Shown piece after piece: positions 15,879 to 17,227 of a stretch of DNA of 17,227 nt. The stretch covers positions 1-17,227 of the forward strand of contig JAGRJX010000064.1 in assembly GCA_020442545.1 (NCBI GenBank). The letters are read 5' to 3'. The number at the start of each line of letters is the position of its first letter. Position 1 is the first letter of the stretch. The DNA is from Lysobacterales bacterium. Lineage in GTDB: Bacteria; Pseudomonadota; Gammaproteobacteria; Xanthomonadales; Xanthomonadaceae. Made by a program: the position numbers and the translations under genes. The notes beneath the pieces were generated by a model. The model ran no database searches. It was not told where the DNA came from and was given only the letters and a program-made list of their open reading frames with translations.

Positions 15879-17227
15879 CAGGACTTGCCGGACAGTTTGG
15901 CCCAGGTGTCGCGCAAGGTCACGATGCGGTTGAACACCGGACGGCGCGCGCCGTGGTCGCGGCGATCAGCGACGAAGTAGCCGAGACGCTCGAACTGCAG
16001 GCGGGTTTCGGCATCGACCTCGGCAGCCGATGGCTCGACGTAGGCGTCGACGCGCTGGATCGAATCCGGGTTGATGTGGTCGCGGAAGTCGCTGCCGTCG
16101 CTGTCATCCGACGGATCCGGCACGTTGAACAGGCGGTCGTACTGGCGCACCTCGGCGGCCACACCGTGCTTCGCGCTGACCCAGTGGATGGTGCCCTTGA
16201 TCTTGCGATTGGCGTCCGCCTGTCCGGGACGCGTGGCCGGATCGAGGCTGCCGCGCAGTTCGACCACGGCGTCACCGGCCTTCACCACTTCCTCGCAGCG
16301 CACGATGCCGATGCCGCGCAGGCGCACTTCGCCTCCGGGAATCAGGCGACGGAAACCCTTCGGCGGCACTTCCTCGAAGTCGTCACGCTCGATCCACACC
16401 TCGCGCGAGAACGGCAGGTCGCGCTCACCGAAATCCGGATTCTTCGGATGATTCGGGAAGCGGATCGTTTCCTCGTGGTCTTCCGGCAGGTTGGTCAGCG
16501 TGAGCTTGATCGGATTGACCACCGCCATGCGGCGCTCGGCGCGCGCGTCGAGGTCATCGCGCGCGCAGCCTTCCAGCACCGAGAAGTCGATCAGCGAATT
16601 CTGCTTGCTGATGCCGACGCGCTGTACCAGTAGGCGCAGCGACTCCGGCGTGTAGCCGCGACGACGCAGGCCCTGCAGCGTCGGCATGCGCGGGTCGTCC
16701 CAGCCATTGACCAGCTTCTCGTGGACCAGCGCGACCAGACGGCGCTTGCTCATCACCGTGTAGTTGAGGTTGAGGCGCGAGAACTCGATCTGGCGCGGCT
16801 TGGCTGCCTCGTTGGGCAGGCCGGCATCAAGCAGTGACTGCAGCAGCCCGGGATTGCCGGCCAGATCCACGCGATCCACGCACCAGTCGTAGAGTGGGCG
16901 GTGATCCTCGAACTCCAGCGTGCACAGCGAGTGGGTGATGCCCTCGATGGCGTCCGACAGCGAGTGCGCATAGTCGTACATCGGGTAGATCGGCCACGTA
17001 TCGCCGGTGTTCTGGTGCGCCACCTTCTTGATCCGGTACAGCGCCGGATCACGCAGGTTGATGTTGCCGCTTTGCATGTCGATCTTCGCGCGCAGCGTTC
17101 GCGCGCCATCGGCGAACTCGCCGGCGCGCATGCGACAGAACAGGTCGCGATTTTCCTCGACGCTGCGCTCTCGGAACGGCGAATTGCGACCCGGTTCGGT
17201 CAGCGTGCCGCGGTATTCGCGCACCTG
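15878..17227 (-). CDS. glnS: Glutaminyl-tRNA synthetase (N-terminus beyond the window)
   Basis: The frame is open through the right edge, so this is the C-terminal part of the class I synthetase that charges tRNA-Gln with glutamine; the enzyme is usually about 550-580 residues. It closely follows the E. coli protein: YRGTLTEPGRNSPFRERS, RAKIDMQSGNINLRDPALYR, YPMYDYAHSLSDAIEGITHS and LEFEDHRPLYDW, then the KMSKS-type loop VMSKR and GWDDPRMPTLQGLRRRGY, and the beta-barrel anticodon-binding domains to the C-terminal VTLRDTWAKLSGKS. The HIGH motif lies outside the window. Presence of GlnRS rather than GatCAB alone is typical of gammaproteobacteria. The GTG at 17224 is internal, not the start. The stop overlaps the next ATG by one base. 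Confidence 0.97.
   Translation of the reverse strand, partial: QVREYRGTLTEPGRNSPFRERSVEENRDLFCRMRAGEFADGARTLRAKIDMQSGNINLRDPALYRIKKVAHQNTGDTWPIYPMYDYAHSLSDAIEGITHSLCTLEFEDHRPLYDWCVDRVDLAGNPGLLQSLLDAGLPNEAAKPRQIEFSRLNLNYTVMSKRRLVALVHEKLVNGWDDPRMPTLQGLRRRGYTPESLRLLVQRVGISKQNSLIDFSVLEGCARDDLDARAERRMAVVNPIKLTLTNLPEDHEETIRFPNHPKNPDFGERDLPFSREVWIERDDFEEVPPKGFRRLIPGGEVRLRGIGIVRCEEVVKAGDAVVELRGSLDPATRPGQADANRKIKGTIHWVSAKHGVAAEVRQYDRLFNVPDPSDDSDGSDFRDHINPDSIQRVDAYVEPSAAEVDAETRLQFERLGYFVADRRDHGARRPVFNRIVTLRDTWAKLSGKS

Noticed and set aside
15710..16633. 307-residue plus-strand frame opposite glnS and the lipoprotein gene
   Set aside because: It is opposite clear GlnRS homology and has no recognisable protein features.

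Overview
The window is GC-rich, densely coding DNA from a gammaproteobacterium, most probably of the Xanthomonadales/Lysobacterales (Lysobacter, Xanthomonas or Rhodanobacter relatives). Three things support this: a single-chain aspartate kinase/diaminopimelate decarboxylase, the MurD2-MurL route to D-glutamate described in Xanthomonas, and a secreted protein ending in the FANGFE-type tail that I recall from this group. The assignment comes from gene content, not from a database search.

Layout. (1) 1-1140 (+) is the C-terminal two thirds of a YtcJ-type metal-dependent amidohydrolase, cut by the left edge. It converges on a PhzF-family isomerase (1331-2233, -). (2) 2234-2986 has no credible gene. 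It is dominated by an element of about 580 bp (about 2330-2910) made of two long, diverged, inverted arms. Each arm carries the same ordered series of four small hairpins, and the stems have changed while pairing is kept. This is the most unusual structure in the window. (3) 2987-8366 (+) is a three-gene cluster, lysAC-murL-murD2, for peptidoglycan stem-peptide and lysine supply. The fused protein catalyses the first step toward meso-diaminopimelate and the step that drains it to lysine. MurD2 adds L-glutamate to UDP-MurNAc-L-Ala and MurL epimerises it. (4) 8411-9262 (-) encodes a secreted protein of unknown function. Its upstream region is shared with nadA, which has a near-consensus promoter inside a 9-bp inverted repeat (a candidate repressor operator). 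(5) 9406-14863 (+) holds nadA and nadB (aspartate to quinolinate, the start of de novo NAD synthesis), a membrane-bound 7TMR-DISM/GAF-like/GGDEF diguanylate cyclase with an I-site, and apt (adenine salvage). nadB to the cyclase is 66 bp and the other gaps are 15-16 bp, so all four may be co-transcribed. (6) 14884-17227 (-) is a tightly coupled run, glnS (cut by the right edge), a cysteine-rich lipoprotein and a nucleoside-deaminase-family enzyme. Stop and start overlap in TGATG at both junctions.

No tRNA, rRNA, CRISPR array, transposase or phage gene was seen. The window is mostly housekeeping. The points of interest are the structured repeat, the peptidoglycan cluster, the nadA operator candidate and two small secreted or lipoprotein families.
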